Shown: positions 24,339 through 33,879 of the stretch, in pieces | How positions within the stretch are numbered: the first letter of the stretch is position 1 | Layout: each line of letters opens with the position of its first letter | Source of the DNA: Pedobacter cryoconitis | GTDB taxonomy: Bacteria > Bacteroidota > Bacteroidia > Sphingobacteriales > Sphingobacteriaceae | Direction: 5' to 3' | Assembly: GCF_014200605.1 (NCBI RefSeq) | Contig: NZ_JACHCE010000001.1 | Coordinates: forward strand, 248,001 to 312,000 | DNA: 64,000 nucleotides | The notes under the pieces: generated by a model | What the model was told of the DNA's origin: nothing | The model's input: only the letters and a program-made list of their open reading frames with translations | Database searches by the model: none | Translations under genes and position numbers: made by a program

Positions 24339-25106
24339 ATGGAAATTTCTAACGGAGAAAAGGCAGCGATTATTCAAAACAGCATCGAGACCGGAACTTT
24401 AGCACAAATAGGATTGATTAACCCGAAATCGTATAAACAGCATAATGTAAATGTGGCAGATGGATTTGATGCAATTTTAGCATTACATGAGCTCATGCGA
24501 ATGGAAAAAGTTTATACCAATGTGATCAGGGCATTTCAGGATGGTGATATTGGTTTTGTACATGTTGATTATTATTTATTTGAACCGACAGTCGCTTTTG
24601 ATATTCACCGGTTCGAAAATGGGTTAAGCGTAGAACATTGGGATAATTTGCAAACCAATTCAAAGAAAACCAATAAAAGCGGCAGGACGATGGTAGACGG
24701 TAAAACGAAAGCAATAGATCACCACTTAACAGCAGATAATAAAAGATTAGCCTCAGCTTTTGTTAATGAAGTGCTTGTCGGTAAAAAATTTGATAAAGCA
24801 CATGAGTTTTTTAATGGTGATATTTTAATCCAGCATAATCCGGATATGGGGGATGGGGTTGCTGAATTTTTTAATGTTTTAAAAGAGTGGAAAAATGAAG
24901 GTAAAGAACAGAATTATACAGCTGTACACCAGGTTTTAGGAGAAGGGAATTTTGTTCTGGTACTCAGTGAAGGCTATAAGAAGAACGTACATTGTGCTTT
25001 CTATGACCTATATCGAATTGAAAATAATAAAATCATAGAACATTGGGATGTGATAGAAGAAATCCCTGCGGTAGAAAATCAAAAAAATACAAATGGAAAA
25101 TTCTGA
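24339..25106 (+). CDS. Tandem SnoaL-like protein (two NTF2-fold domains)
   Basis: A 255-aa protein made of two SnoaL-like halves joined by a polar linker at about residues 112-125. Each half has the same closing pattern: FDIHRFENGLSVEHWDNLQ in the first and FYDLYRIENNKIIEHWDVIE in the second. Each also has an opening helix with a QHN motif (YKQHNVNVADG; LIQHNPDMGDG). This resembles COG4922 aldol-condensing SnoaL proteins, normally one domain of about 130 aa. The duplication is unusual and could form an intramolecular dimer. It is probably controlled by the divergent HxlR gene. Confidence 0.82.
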   Translation: MEISNGEKAAIIQNSIETGTLAQIGLINPKSYKQHNVNVADGFDAILALHELMRMEKVYTNVIRAFQDGDIGFVHVDYYLFEPTVAFDIHRFENGLSVEHWDNLQTNSKKTNKSGRTMVDGKTKAIDHHLTADNKRLASAFVNEVLVGKKFDKAHEFFNGDILIQHNPDMGDGVAEFFNVLKEWKNEGKEQNYTAVHQVLGEGNFVLVLSEGYKKNVHCAFYDLYRIENNKIIEHWDVIEEIPAVENQKNTNGKF

Positions 25107-25173
25107 GGATTGATTTTCTACCGTTCTTCAGGGAATTATACGATTGTGCCTTCAAATGATTAAGGGCTTTGTA

Positions 25174-25896
25174 TTATGGGTTCATTTTATTAAAATAATC
25201 ATTGATCACCTCATTGTTAGCATTTGCCCTTGTCTCACTTGTTCCAAATGTCAATTCTGTTTTTCCTTCCTCCAGCTGTGCAAATACAGATTCTACAAAA
25301 TCACTGACAGGAGGATGTTCATCATGCATTCCTATTGCGCCAAGGTCTGTATTCAGCGCTGGAGGAATCATTTCAATTACCTCAATATCGGATGATTTAA
25401 GCAGGTGACGCAAAGAAAGAGTGAACGAGCGCATAAATGCTTTTGTTGCACAGTAGATTGGGATTTTTGAAAGCGGGATGAAAGCTAGTCCTGAAGTCAC
25501 ATTAATTATGGTTTTTATAGACTTTAGGTTAATGAACAGGTTTGCTAAATGAACAGGGGCTACAATATTTGTGGTAATTTCATCATTGGCCTTTTTGTAA
25601 AAGTTGGGATCTGAAATGTCCATCCAGTTCTGAACACCAGCATTGTTGATCAGTACATTGAGATCGCTATGGTTTTCTGCAATCCAATTGTACAGGTCAA
25701 CGCGGTCTGTTTCAATACCCAGATCGCAGGTTCTGGTAATTATAGACGGAAACCTGTCTGCAACTTCCTTTAATGTTGCTTCGCGTCTTCCACAAATGAT
25801 AACGGTGTTATTTTCTTTAATAAACCGCTCTGCAAGGCCCAGGCCAATACCGCTGGCGCCGCCAGTGATTAGGATTTTATTGTTCGATATTTTCAT
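25174..25896 (-). CDS. Short-chain dehydrogenase/reductase (DltE-like)
   Basis: A 240-aa classical SDR. The cofactor motif is TGGASGIGLGLAERF (about residues 11-25), NNAG is near 88, and the catalytic YCATKAF near 147 follows the Ser in NVTSGLAFIP. It oxidises or reduces a hydroxyl or keto group with NAD(P)H. It stands alone between the SnoaL and GGCT genes. The substrate is unknown. Confidence 0.92.
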   Translation of the reverse strand: MKISNNKILITGGASGIGLGLAERFIKENNTVIICGRREATLKEVADRFPSIITRTCDLGIETDRVDLYNWIAENHSDLNVLINNAGVQNWMDISDPNFYKKANDEITTNIVAPVHLANLFINLKSIKTIINVTSGLAFIPLSKIPIYCATKAFMRSFTLSLRHLLKSSDIEVIEMIPPALNTDLGAIGMHDEHPPVSDFVESVFAQLEEGKTELTFGTSETRANANNEVINDYFNKMNP

Positions 25897-26035
25897 TTTA
25901 CTTAGTTATAACTTATGTACAATGGATTAGTAATAAATATAACGGAAAAGCCGGGGATTTATGTTTAACAAAATGATAAGGAAAATGGGTTTGATAACTA
26001 TATTCGCAAACTTGAGTAAAGACAAAAAATAGCAT

Positions 26036-26374
26036 ATGAATACTGAAAATTTATTCTCCTACGGAACTCTGCAGAACGAGAATGTACAAATAAAAAACTA
26101 TGGCAGAACGCTGGAAGGAAAAACAGATAAGCTTACCGGATATGCACTGTCAATGATTGAGATTACAGATGCAGAGGTCGTAGCCTTAAGTGGGGCAGCA
26201 TACCATCCAATGGTTAAACATACAGGTATAGTTACAGATGCCGTTGATGGAATGGTTTTTGAAATTTCAGCAGATGAGCTTAAGCAAACAGATGCTTATG
26301 AAGTTGATGATTATAAGAGGGTAGAGGTTGTATTAGCATCGGGGAAAAAGGCCTGGGTATATATTAACGCATAA
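26036..26374 (+). CDS. Gamma-glutamylcyclotransferase/AIG2-like protein
   Basis: A 112-aa GGCT-fold protein. The diagnostic YGTLQNENVQ loop is at residues 8-17. An acidic residue near 82 in YEVDDYKRVEV lies where the catalytic Glu is expected. The family cyclises gamma-glutamyl compounds to 5-oxoproline, but many members have other or unknown roles. Confidence 0.88.
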   Translation: MNTENLFSYGTLQNENVQIKNYGRTLEGKTDKLTGYALSMIEITDAEVVALSGAAYHPMVKHTGIVTDAVDGMVFEISADELKQTDAYEVDDYKRVEVVLASGKKAWVYINA

Positions 26375-26509
26375 TTGAAGGGCTGACTAAACGGTGGTGA
26401 TTTAGAGGTTAAGGGACAGACAAAGCGTATTGATAAGAAAACTTTATTCCTGATGAATTGTATTAGTTATATCGGTTTGTAAAATGATAAAAATATTCAG
26501 ATTCATCGT

Positions 26510-26971
26510 ATGGAACTCTTAATCAAAGAACTTAAAAAATTATTAATCGGCGGCGGTGCCCATGTGGGTTTAAAAGATGCTGCAGCAGATATTCCTTTTG
26601 CTATGCTTGGAGAAAGGCCGCATGGTTTACCTTACAGTATCTGGCAGCTTGTTGAACATATCAGAATTGCCCAATGGGATATGCTGGAGTTTAGCAAAGA
26701 TGGTAATCATAAATCGCCCAAATGGCCCGATGAATATTGGCCGGAAGAAAATGCCCCGGCAGACAAAAATAGTTGGGATAAAACTTTGAAACAGATTGAT
26801 GACGATTTAAATGAATTTATTGAGCTCATTCAGAAACGGGATCTATATGAACCAATCCCTCATGGAAGTGGACAAAACATTTTACGTGAAGCGTTTCAAA
26901 TTGCTGATCATGCGGCATATCATATTGCTGAAATTGTAGTCATCCGGCGTTTATTGGGGATCTGGAAATAA
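26510..26971 (+). CDS. DinB superfamily protein (putative metal-dependent, thiol-linked)
   Basis: A 153-aa four-helix-bundle protein. The DinB metal triad is suggested by His in LVEHIRIAQWDML (about residue 48) and two His in IADHAAYHIAEIVVIRR (about 134 and 138). The C-terminal VIRRLLGIW is typical for DinB_2. Relatives act as bacillithiol or mycothiol S-transferases or DNA-damage-inducible proteins. It converges with the AraC gene at 26980. Confidence 0.88.
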   Translation: MELLIKELKKLLIGGGAHVGLKDAAADIPFAMLGERPHGLPYSIWQLVEHIRIAQWDMLEFSKDGNHKSPKWPDEYWPEENAPADKNSWDKTLKQIDDDLNEFIELIQKRDLYEPIPHGSGQNILREAFQIADHAAYHIAEIVVIRRLLGIWK

Positions 26972-26979
26972 CCAGGATT

Positions 26980-27984
26980 TTATTTATAATAATTACCCGA
27001 TGAATTATAGTACTTACCAGTAGAATACTTCTTCGGCTTTATACCGATATGCGCTTCAAATAATCTTGTAAAATGGCTAAGGTTTGAAAAACCCAGACGA
27101 TAACCCACTTCCGACACGGACAGGTTTTCTTCTTTGATCAGGTAAGCTGCCTTTTTCATTCTGAAACTTTGATAATAGTTGTAAATGCTATTTCCGAAAA
27201 TCTGTTTAAAAAGGCGCTTTAATTTAGATTCACTCATGCCTGAAAGTTTTACAAGGTCAGGAAGTCTCGGTGGGGTGTCAATGTCCGAAAGAAGTTTATC
27301 CTTTATTTCATAGATTTTTTTAATATCAGCAATATTTAACCTTTGCAGCGTAGTATCCTCTCTTTTCAGTAATTCCACAAACAATAGATAAATAAGCTCT
27401 TCGGCCTTTATTTTGTAATATAGTTCCTGTAATGTTATAGCAGGATTTGCGGTGACAATAGCAGCCCCGGCTTCCTGTATTTGCGGCGAAATTATTTCTT
27501 CAAATAAAAACGGCTGATCACCAGAAGTTATCATTTGTAAAAGTGTATTTCCCATTTTTGGTTTCAGCAAATCCTTTAAATAGTCTATACTTACAGTGAT
27601 CACTATTGAATTAATCTTTTTGTTGGCAGGAAGGTGTTCGATATTAAATCCAGTAGTGGCTACCTGCACTGACGGTAACCATTTTCTGTTTGATGATGGT
27701 TGTAACAATAGATTTTTTATATCATCTTTTGATTGATAAATATTGTGAAAGGCAATCACGACAAATTTGTTTTCTTCTGTGCCGATGCCCCGGTCTAATA
27801 CCCATTCGTCTTTCAGCTCATATTGCCGTACGATTAACCGTAACCCCGGATTGATAAAAAAGCCCTTGATATAACCAGTCCCCATAGTTGAAGGAATATA
27901 GGTCACCCCATTTTCCTGCCTTTCTCCAATTGCTTTTGCCAGATCTTTGGTAATGTCACTTTTGTCTGCTGAACCTGATTCCAT
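26980..27984 (-). CDS. AraC family transcriptional regulator
   Basis: A 334-aa regulator. The N-terminal half (about residues 25-200) is a sensor domain without a recognisable ligand signature. The C-terminal AraC domain has LSGMSESKLKRLFKQIFGN and LGFSNLSHFTRLFEAHIGI. It diverges from the FAD monooxygenase at 28103 with 118 bases between, and probably regulates it. Confidence 0.9.
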   Translation of the reverse strand: MESGSADKSDITKDLAKAIGERQENGVTYIPSTMGTGYIKGFFINPGLRLIVRQYELKDEWVLDRGIGTEENKFVVIAFHNIYQSKDDIKNLLLQPSSNRKWLPSVQVATTGFNIEHLPANKKINSIVITVSIDYLKDLLKPKMGNTLLQMITSGDQPFLFEEIISPQIQEAGAAIVTANPAITLQELYYKIKAEELIYLLFVELLKREDTTLQRLNIADIKKIYEIKDKLLSDIDTPPRLPDLVKLSGMSESKLKRLFKQIFGNSIYNYYQSFRMKKAAYLIKEENLSVSEVGYRLGFSNLSHFTRLFEAHIGIKPKKYSTGKYYNSSGNYYK

Positions 27985-28102
27985 ATTTAGGCCGTTTAGA
28001 GCTATTATTTAGTCAAATCTAGCTATTTTGTTTTTTATCGGTCATCTAAATTTGTGTTATCAAATATTTATTTGAAAACACGATTAGAATAACCAAAGAG
28101 AA

Positions 28103-29686
28103 ATGAAACAGCAAATAGAGAAAACGCAAGTCATTATTTTGGGCGGTGGGATTACAGGTCTTAGTGCTGCATTATATTTAGCGCAACAAAAAGTTGATTT
28201 TATCCTGATAGAAAAACACAAAGGGACTTCAATAAATCCACGGGCAAGAACTATTGATATCAGAACGATGGAGCTATTCAGAGGACTGGGGATCAATGAA
28301 GATTTGCGTGAAGGAGGAAAAGCATTGGCTCCTGCCTGGGGGATTATACGTGGAAGTAACATGTTAGAGGCTTTACAAAATCCTGCTGGGAAAATAACCC
28401 CGGCCCAGTTAATGGAGGCTCAAAAAGAATTTAAATCCTTTGCCGAAAGGTCTCCTGAAACGGTATGCCGTTGTACACAGGATATTAGCGAGGCTATCAT
28501 TTATGAAACTGCAAAAGAACAAGGTTCAGACCTTCGTTTTTATCACCAGGTGTTATCTTTTGTACAACATGAAAACGAAGTAGAGGTCTTAGTAGAAAAC
28601 AGGATAACCGGCGTACAATATACAATCAAAGCAGATTATATGATTGCAGCAGATGGGGCAAATAGTATGGTGCGAAAACAACTGGATATTCCGGTATCGG
28701 GCAACGGCTCGTGGACGGATTTGCTGAATATCTATTTTGAAGCCGATTTGGAGCATTTGGTAAAAGGAAGAGAGTTTAGTCAGTTTCTGATTGATACACC
28801 AGAAATAACAGGTTTTCTTTTGGCTATTAACAACAAAGATAAATGGGCATTTCATTTGCGTTATTATCCTGAAAAGGGAGAGACAATAACAGACTATCCG
28901 GAAGAAAAACTAGTGGCAACCCTTCGGCATATTTTAGGGATTCCGGATCAGAAAATTTCTATTCTCCAGGTTTTACCCTGGCAGCTTACCGTGATCATTG
29001 CCAGTGAGATGCGGATCAACAACATTTTTCTTGCAGGAGATGCTGCACATACAATGACACCTTACGCAGGTAAAGGTGCGAATTCAGGTGTCCAGGATGT
29101 CCAGAATTTAGCCTGGAAAATTGCAGCGGTTTTGAAACATGGGGCGGGTGATGCTTTACTGGATACTTACCCTGTAGAGCGGCAGCCTGTAGGAGCTTAT
29201 TATGCGATGCTTTCTGGTGAACTGGCGGATAAAAGTGGACTAATCAATAGTGTACTGATGGTTGAAAAGGCTAAAGATCTGATCGGATTACCTAATTATG
29301 GTTATTATTCATCAGCCGTTCAAAGAGAAGCTAATTTGCCGTTTAGTTATTTTATTGGAGAGCCAGGAACGCGCGTCCCGCATTTATGGCTCGATGAATC
29401 GCATAAGGGATCTTCGCTCGACTGGATAAGAGGTCAATTTGTACTGATCGTTAACAACAGTGAAGGCTGGCGGGATGAATGTGATAAAGTTGAACAGGAG
29501 TTAGACATCAATATTCAATTAGTCACATTAAACGAAGAAAATATAAGAAATGAATGGAAGGAACTGACCCAGACAACATATGCCGAAGCTTTGTTAATCA
29601 GACCTGATGATTTTGTCGCAGCAAAACTGGTACCCGGTGATTTAGTACATACAATGCAATCAATTCTAAGTCAAAAGGACAATTGA
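28103..29686 (+). CDS. FAD-dependent aromatic hydroxylase-like monooxygenase (PheA/TfdB/MhpA group)
   Basis: A 527-aa flavoprotein. The FAD-binding motif is ILGGGITGLSAALYL (about residues 12-26), DG is in MIAADGANSMVRK, and the second FAD motif is IFLAGDAAHTMTPYAGKGAN near residue 312. A C-terminal thioredoxin-like region follows from about 430 (RGQFVLIVNNSEGW), as in phenol hydroxylases. It would add oxygen to an aromatic ring with NAD(P)H. The divergent AraC gene at 26980 is the likely regulator. Confidence 0.9.
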   Translation: MKQQIEKTQVIILGGGITGLSAALYLAQQKVDFILIEKHKGTSINPRARTIDIRTMELFRGLGINEDLREGGKALAPAWGIIRGSNMLEALQNPAGKITPAQLMEAQKEFKSFAERSPETVCRCTQDISEAIIYETAKEQGSDLRFYHQVLSFVQHENEVEVLVENRITGVQYTIKADYMIAADGANSMVRKQLDIPVSGNGSWTDLLNIYFEADLEHLVKGREFSQFLIDTPEITGFLLAINNKDKWAFHLRYYPEKGETITDYPEEKLVATLRHILGIPDQKISILQVLPWQLTVIIASEMRINNIFLAGDAAHTMTPYAGKGANSGVQDVQNLAWKIAAVLKHGAGDALLDTYPVERQPVGAYYAMLSGELADKSGLINSVLMVEKAKDLIGLPNYGYYSSAVQREANLPFSYFIGEPGTRVPHLWLDESHKGSSLDWIRGQFVLIVNNSEGWRDECDKVEQELDINIQLVTLNEENIRNEWKELTQTTYAEALLIRPDDFVAAKLVPGDLVHTMQSILSQKDN

Positions 29687-29822
29687 GCATATATGAGATA
29701 AAAAAAATCAGTACTGTGAATCTCAGATTTGTGTCTTTTAATCAAATAATATTTGTCTTATAAGACCGGAATGGTAATTTCACCTGCATATTATTTTTTA
29801 AAGAACTTATTCAAAAATTACT

Positions 29823-30317
29823 ATGGAGATTATTGCCGCTCAGCCAGAAGATATTAATCAGATTATGCTCGTTATCGAGCAAGCGAAACAGATTATGCGG
29901 AAAAATGGTAATCACACACAATGGATCAATGGATATCCATCCATGGAAATCATAGCAACTGATATTCGCAATCAACATGCCTTTGTATGTCTGGCTGATA
30001 TGGAAATAGTGGGTTATTTTTGTTTGATGACCGGAGATGATCCTGACCCAAACTATAAAGTAATTGAAAATGGTGCCTGGCTTAACAGTGCCCCTTATGG
30101 GGTAATACACCGTTTGGCATCATCAGGAACAACAAAAGGAATTGCAAGACAGGCTTTTGATTTTGCATTTAGCCGTATCAGTAATGTGAGAGTTGATACG
30201 AACCATGACAATATCCCAATGCAGAATTTTCTTAAGAACAGTGGTTTCAGTTATTGTGGAGTGATCTATGTAAGTGACGGGACTCCAAGAGATGCTTTTC
30301 AGAAAATATTGGGCTAA
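29823..30317 (+). CDS. GNAT family N-acetyltransferase
   Basis: A 164-aa GCN5-like acetyltransferase. The acetyl-CoA loop region reads HRLASSGTTKGIARQAFDFA (about residues 98-117), and RVDTNHDNIPMQNFLKNSGF gives the usual C-terminal strand-helix. The N-terminus has EDINQIMLVIEQAKQIMRKN. The acceptor substrate is unknown. The epimerase gene follows after 44 bases on the same strand. Confidence 0.85.
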   Translation: MEIIAAQPEDINQIMLVIEQAKQIMRKNGNHTQWINGYPSMEIIATDIRNQHAFVCLADMEIVGYFCLMTGDDPDPNYKVIENGAWLNSAPYGVIHRLASSGTTKGIARQAFDFAFSRISNVRVDTNHDNIPMQNFLKNSGFSYCGVIYVSDGTPRDAFQKILG

Positions 30318-30361
30318 GGTATTGATTTAGTGTTTTAGAATCGGATAAGGTAGAATATTTT

Positions 30362-31213
30362 ATGAAAGTTCTGGTTACAGGTTCTGCAGGTAAACTTGGG
30401 AAAGCAGTCATCGAAAGACTAAGGTCTGAAAATATAGTTGTTATTGGTGCCGATCTTATTGCTGGCCCAACTACTACTGCGATCATGGATATAAAAAATA
30501 AAGCGCAGGTTTTTCAAATTTGTGAAGGTGTTGATGCTATTATTCATACAGCAGCTATCCATGGTAAACATTACGAGCTGAATTATCCCAGGGAAGAATT
30601 TATTGATACCAATATATACGGTACGTTAAATTTGCTGAACGCTTCAATCGAACATGGGGTCAAACGTTTTCTTTACATCAGTACGACCTCTATTTATGGC
30701 AGTGCGATGGATGATCCGGATCAGGCTGTCTGGGTAGATGAAAATTTAACGGCAGAACCCAGGGATATCTATGACATTACGAAACAAGCTGCAGAACAAT
30801 TGTGTAAAGATTTTTTCTATAAAGACGGTCTTCAAACTTCAGTCTATCGTGTAGGTCGTTTTTTACCGGAAGACTCCAATTTGCAGGCCAATCACCGGCT
30901 CTACCGCGGGCTTGACGAAAGGGATGCTGCAGAGGCATTATTCCTGGCATTAAAGTATGATTTTGCTGATTTTGAGATTTTCAATATTTCCAGCAGCAGT
31001 CAGTTTTCAAAAAGTGACTTAAAAATTCTTAAGACAGATCCTATAGCGGTAATCCTTAGAAAGTATCCTGTTGCTAAAGGTATTTATGAAGCGAATAACT
31101 GGTTTTTTCCTGAAAGCATTGACCGGATTTATGTGACTGGAAAAGCGACTAAATTATTAGGGTATTCACCTAAATATACATTCGGGTTTTTACTTGAAAA
31201 CCTAAATCCGTAG
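30362..31213 (+). CDS. NAD-dependent epimerase/dehydratase (extended SDR)
   Basis: A 283-aa extended SDR. The cofactor motif is VTGSAGKLGKAVIERL (about residues 4-19), the Ser/Thr is in YISTTSIYG, and the catalytic YDITKQAAEQL (YxxxK) is near residue 138. The fold fits nucleotide-sugar or hydroxysteroid-like substrates; no pathway gene is nearby to choose. It is possibly co-transcribed with the GNAT gene. Confidence 0.88.
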   Translation: MKVLVTGSAGKLGKAVIERLRSENIVVIGADLIAGPTTTAIMDIKNKAQVFQICEGVDAIIHTAAIHGKHYELNYPREEFIDTNIYGTLNLLNASIEHGVKRFLYISTTSIYGSAMDDPDQAVWVDENLTAEPRDIYDITKQAAEQLCKDFFYKDGLQTSVYRVGRFLPEDSNLQANHRLYRGLDERDAAEALFLALKYDFADFEIFNISSSSQFSKSDLKILKTDPIAVILRKYPVAKGIYEANNWFFPESIDRIYVTGKATKLLGYSPKYTFGFLLENLNP

Positions 31214-31265
31214 AACAGCTCTTCGGGCATGTCGTGAAACTTATGCCGGATTATCAGGAGTAAAA

Positions 31266-31700
31266 CTAATTGTGTCTTTCTCTGGGCCAGAACCAGGCAT
31301 ATCTTACAATTAAACAAGTGATTATAATTTCAAGGACACCTAAATAACTATAAAAAATCATCCATTTACTGATCGAAGAGCCAACAACTAATAACATAAT
31401 TATAGTAAACAATAGCCCTGCAATTATATTGACCATCCGGTTTACTTTAGGATTTAATACTAAGGATAAAAATATCATTAACGGTGGCAGTGATAAAAGT
31501 ATTGCATACTGGAGTAATACCAGGGGGGTAGTTGGGCCAGCCCCGGATTGGCCATTGATCAAACCCTGAATCCGGCCCGGTACAAATAATGAAAAGAAAT
31601 CTCCATAGATATAACAAAACATAACGGAAATCCATAAAGCCGAAAGTTTAAGCTTTATATTTATTTTGAAATCCTGATAGCCATTTCTTGTTTTGATCAT
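31266..31700 (-). CDS. Small integral membrane protein (DUF6326-like)
   Basis: A 144-aa protein with about four membrane helices. YIYGDFFSLFVPGRIQGLIN after the first helix and a C-terminal VRYAWFWPRERHN resemble the DUF6326 group, which I assign from memory with moderate confidence. No catalytic residues are evident. It is third in a Crp-DUF4386-DUF6326 set on the minus strand, 22 bases after the DUF4386 gene. Confidence 0.75.
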   Translation of the reverse strand: MIKTRNGYQDFKINIKLKLSALWISVMFCYIYGDFFSLFVPGRIQGLINGQSGAGPTTPLVLLQYAILLSLPPLMIFLSLVLNPKVNRMVNIIAGLLFTIIMLLVVGSSISKWMIFYSYLGVLEIIITCLIVRYAWFWPRERHN

Positions 31701-31722
31701 CTTTAAATCTGTTAAATAGTGA

Positions 31723-32415
31723 TTACTGTATTTGTCTGTCTTTTATTCCTGCAATAATCAGCCATAGGCTAATTCCTATTTCACCAATACTGGCTGGGAA
31801 TGTGATGTAGTTAGAAATTAAAGTTTTATCATATTCAGGAAAAAGAAAAGTTCCGGAAAAATCTATCAGGTAACTGATGCATCCTATCATTAAAAAAACA
31901 CCCAGTATTTTTGGCAGAAACCCTGATTTAAAGACTAAATAACCAAATGGGAATAGCCACAGCCCCCAAAATATCTGATTAATAAAGTTACCCTGATGGT
32001 ACAAATGAATATAAAATAAGATTTGATTGTATAGCTGGTCTATGGTGAGTGTTTTAACATATACAGATCCACTGAGAAGAGAAAGGACTGCAAATTTGCT
32101 GAGCAAATTTATAAATGCAACAGGAACCTGAACTATAGCAAAAACAACCATAAGTTTAGCACAGGTTTCGTGAACAGGTTTGAGTAATTTATATAAAGTG
32201 ACAGCTAATAGTAAAAAGAAAATCCAGCAAATTAATTCGCTTATGATGCCAATTTTAAATAGCAATTGTGAGGTGAGGAGATCGTGTATAACTATTGATG
32301 GATCACCTTTTATTTTAAACCTGGAAGGGATATACTGTAAATAAAGTGTGCCGCATAAAATCACAATTAAGTAGAGTAAACCAGCTATTCCCGCCGTGTT
32401 TTTTCTGGGGTTCAT
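31723..32415 (-). CDS. DUF4386 family membrane protein
   Basis: About 230 aa from the ATG at 32415 (MNPRKNTAGIAGLLYLIVIL); a longer in-frame start is at 32472. It has six or so membrane helices. The motifs NQIFWGLWLFPFGYLVFKSG and LPKILGVFLMIGCISYLID are typical of DUF4386. The function is unknown; these proteins often sit beside regulators in Bacteroidota. It follows the Crp gene closely and is probably its target. Confidence 0.88.
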   Translation of the reverse strand: MNPRKNTAGIAGLLYLIVILCGTLYLQYIPSRFKIKGDPSIVIHDLLTSQLLFKIGIISELICWIFFLLLAVTLYKLLKPVHETCAKLMVVFAIVQVPVAFINLLSKFAVLSLLSGSVYVKTLTIDQLYNQILFYIHLYHQGNFINQIFWGLWLFPFGYLVFKSGFLPKILGVFLMIGCISYLIDFSGTFLFPEYDKTLISNYITFPASIGEIGISLWLIIAGIKDRQIQ

Positions 32416-32475
32416 TTTTCTTCTGATTTGTAAGGCTAAGATATCCAATACAATATTCAGTACACTTAACATTTG

Positions 32476-33060
32476 TTAGGAAAATAGTTCCCGTCTTATT
32501 CTGCTTAGACTTTCGGGTTTTATACCCAGGTAAGAGGAGATATATTTAAGTGGTATGTTCTTTATAATATTAGGTTTTTCATTAACTAGTTTTAAATACC
32601 GCTGTTCGGCAGTAAGTGTAGCCAGATCGTTTATTCTTTGCTTGTTTTCTTCCTGTATTTTCTGAAATAACTTAATCGTAAAATCTTTTTGTGTACTGCT
32701 GGTTTTAGCAGTAGCCTGGGCATCAGCCATGGTAATTCTCAGCAGTTCGCAATCTGTAATACAGTGGAGGCTTTCATTAGAAACTGTTTGATTCATAAAA
32801 TGAAAATAGGAGGTGAAAAACCTTGGCCCATCATTTAAGTCTACAGTTATTTCTTCGCCTTTATGATCAACATGAAAATTGCGCATATAACCTGATACAA
32901 TAAAGTTATGATAGCCCGGGACCTTTCCGGCTTGTTCAAGTATTGTGTCTTTAGGAACAGATACGGGCATAAAAGAATGCCGGCACTGTTCTTTATCCGT
33001 TTCTGGAATTTCTATAATTTGTGTGATGTAGTTGAAAAGAGTTTCGTAATAATGATCCAT
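32476..33060 (-). CDS. Crp/Fnr family transcriptional regulator
   Basis: A 194-aa regulator with a cyclic-nucleotide-binding-like domain (VPKDTILEQAGKVPGYHNFI, about residues 33-52) and a short C-terminal winged helix ending in YISSYLGIKPESLSRIRREL. No Fe-S cysteines are seen. It starts a leftward set with DUF4386 and DUF6326 genes and diverges from the SRPBCC gene at 33271, so it may control both sides. Confidence 0.9.
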   Translation of the reverse strand: MDHYYETLFNYITQIIEIPETDKEQCRHSFMPVSVPKDTILEQAGKVPGYHNFIVSGYMRNFHVDHKGEEITVDLNDGPRFFTSYFHFMNQTVSNESLHCITDCELLRITMADAQATAKTSSTQKDFTIKLFQKIQEENKQRINDLATLTAEQRYLKLVNEKPNIIKNIPLKYISSYLGIKPESLSRIRRELFS

Positions 33061-33270
33061 TTTATTTCAAGCTGATAAATAAGCGGTTTAAAATTACAAA
33101 AGCAGGGCTGAGTAAAATTTGCTTAGCAATAGTAAAGCGACATCAGAACAATAAAAATAAGAAAAATCCAGCTGTAGTAAACTGCAAAGTTCGCTTTTCG
33201 GAATCTTACAATTTTATGCTGACAGGCGGGCATACTTTTACATCATTAAATCAATGTAAAAGAAACAGTA

Positions 33271-33819
33271 ATGAAAAATTTTATTAAAATAACCGCCCTG
33301 GTTATCGGAACACTGGCTTTAATAATAGCCATACTGGAAATGAGCAGTTCTTATAAAATGACCAGAACTATTCATACAGATGCCCCTGTAATTAATCAAT
33401 TACAAATAACTATTGACGCTCCTGTAGAAACCGTATGGAAAGTTTTTGCCGATGTCGATAACTGGTCTCAATGGCAAAAAGAAATTCCGGAAAGTAAAAT
33501 TAACGGACCTTTCAAAACAGGGGCATCTTTTGACTGGAAGACACATGGGCTAACTATTCATTCAACATTCCATACTGTGAATACCAATAGTGAGATCGGA
33601 TGGTCTGGTCCGGCATTAGGCTCCTTTGCCATTCATAACTGGCATTTTATCAGACAGGGAAATCATACCGTTGTAAAAGTGGAGGAAAGTATGGAAGGAT
33701 GGCTGGTCTGGCTGTTGAAGGATAACTTTCAGGCCGTAAACCGCGGCTCTCTTATTTATTGGTTAAATGCCTTAAAAATAGCTTCCGAAAAGAAAAACAA
33801 CCCTGTCTTCTCTTCTTAA
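33271..33819 (+). CDS. SRPBCC (START-like) protein with N-terminal membrane anchor
   Basis: A 182-aa protein. An N-terminal hydrophobic segment (about residues 5-25) precedes a polyketide-cyclase-like SRPBCC domain: ITIDAPVETVWKVFADVDNW at about residues 47-66, then WSGPALGSFAIHNWHF and VVKVEESMEGWLVWLL. The domain binds hydrophobic ligands; the anchor would place it at the periplasmic face. The outer-membrane protein gene follows after 60 bases and may be in the same operon. Confidence 0.87.
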   Translation: MKNFIKITALVIGTLALIIAILEMSSSYKMTRTIHTDAPVINQLQITIDAPVETVWKVFADVDNWSQWQKEIPESKINGPFKTGASFDWKTHGLTIHSTFHTVNTNSEIGWSGPALGSFAIHNWHFIRQGNHTVVKVEESMEGWLVWLLKDNFQAVNRGSLIYWLNALKIASEKKNNPVFSS

Positions 33820-33879
33820 ACCCTATTTGTCTATAGCCTTAAAATTAATTAAAACTTCAAATTATAAACACACACAGAT

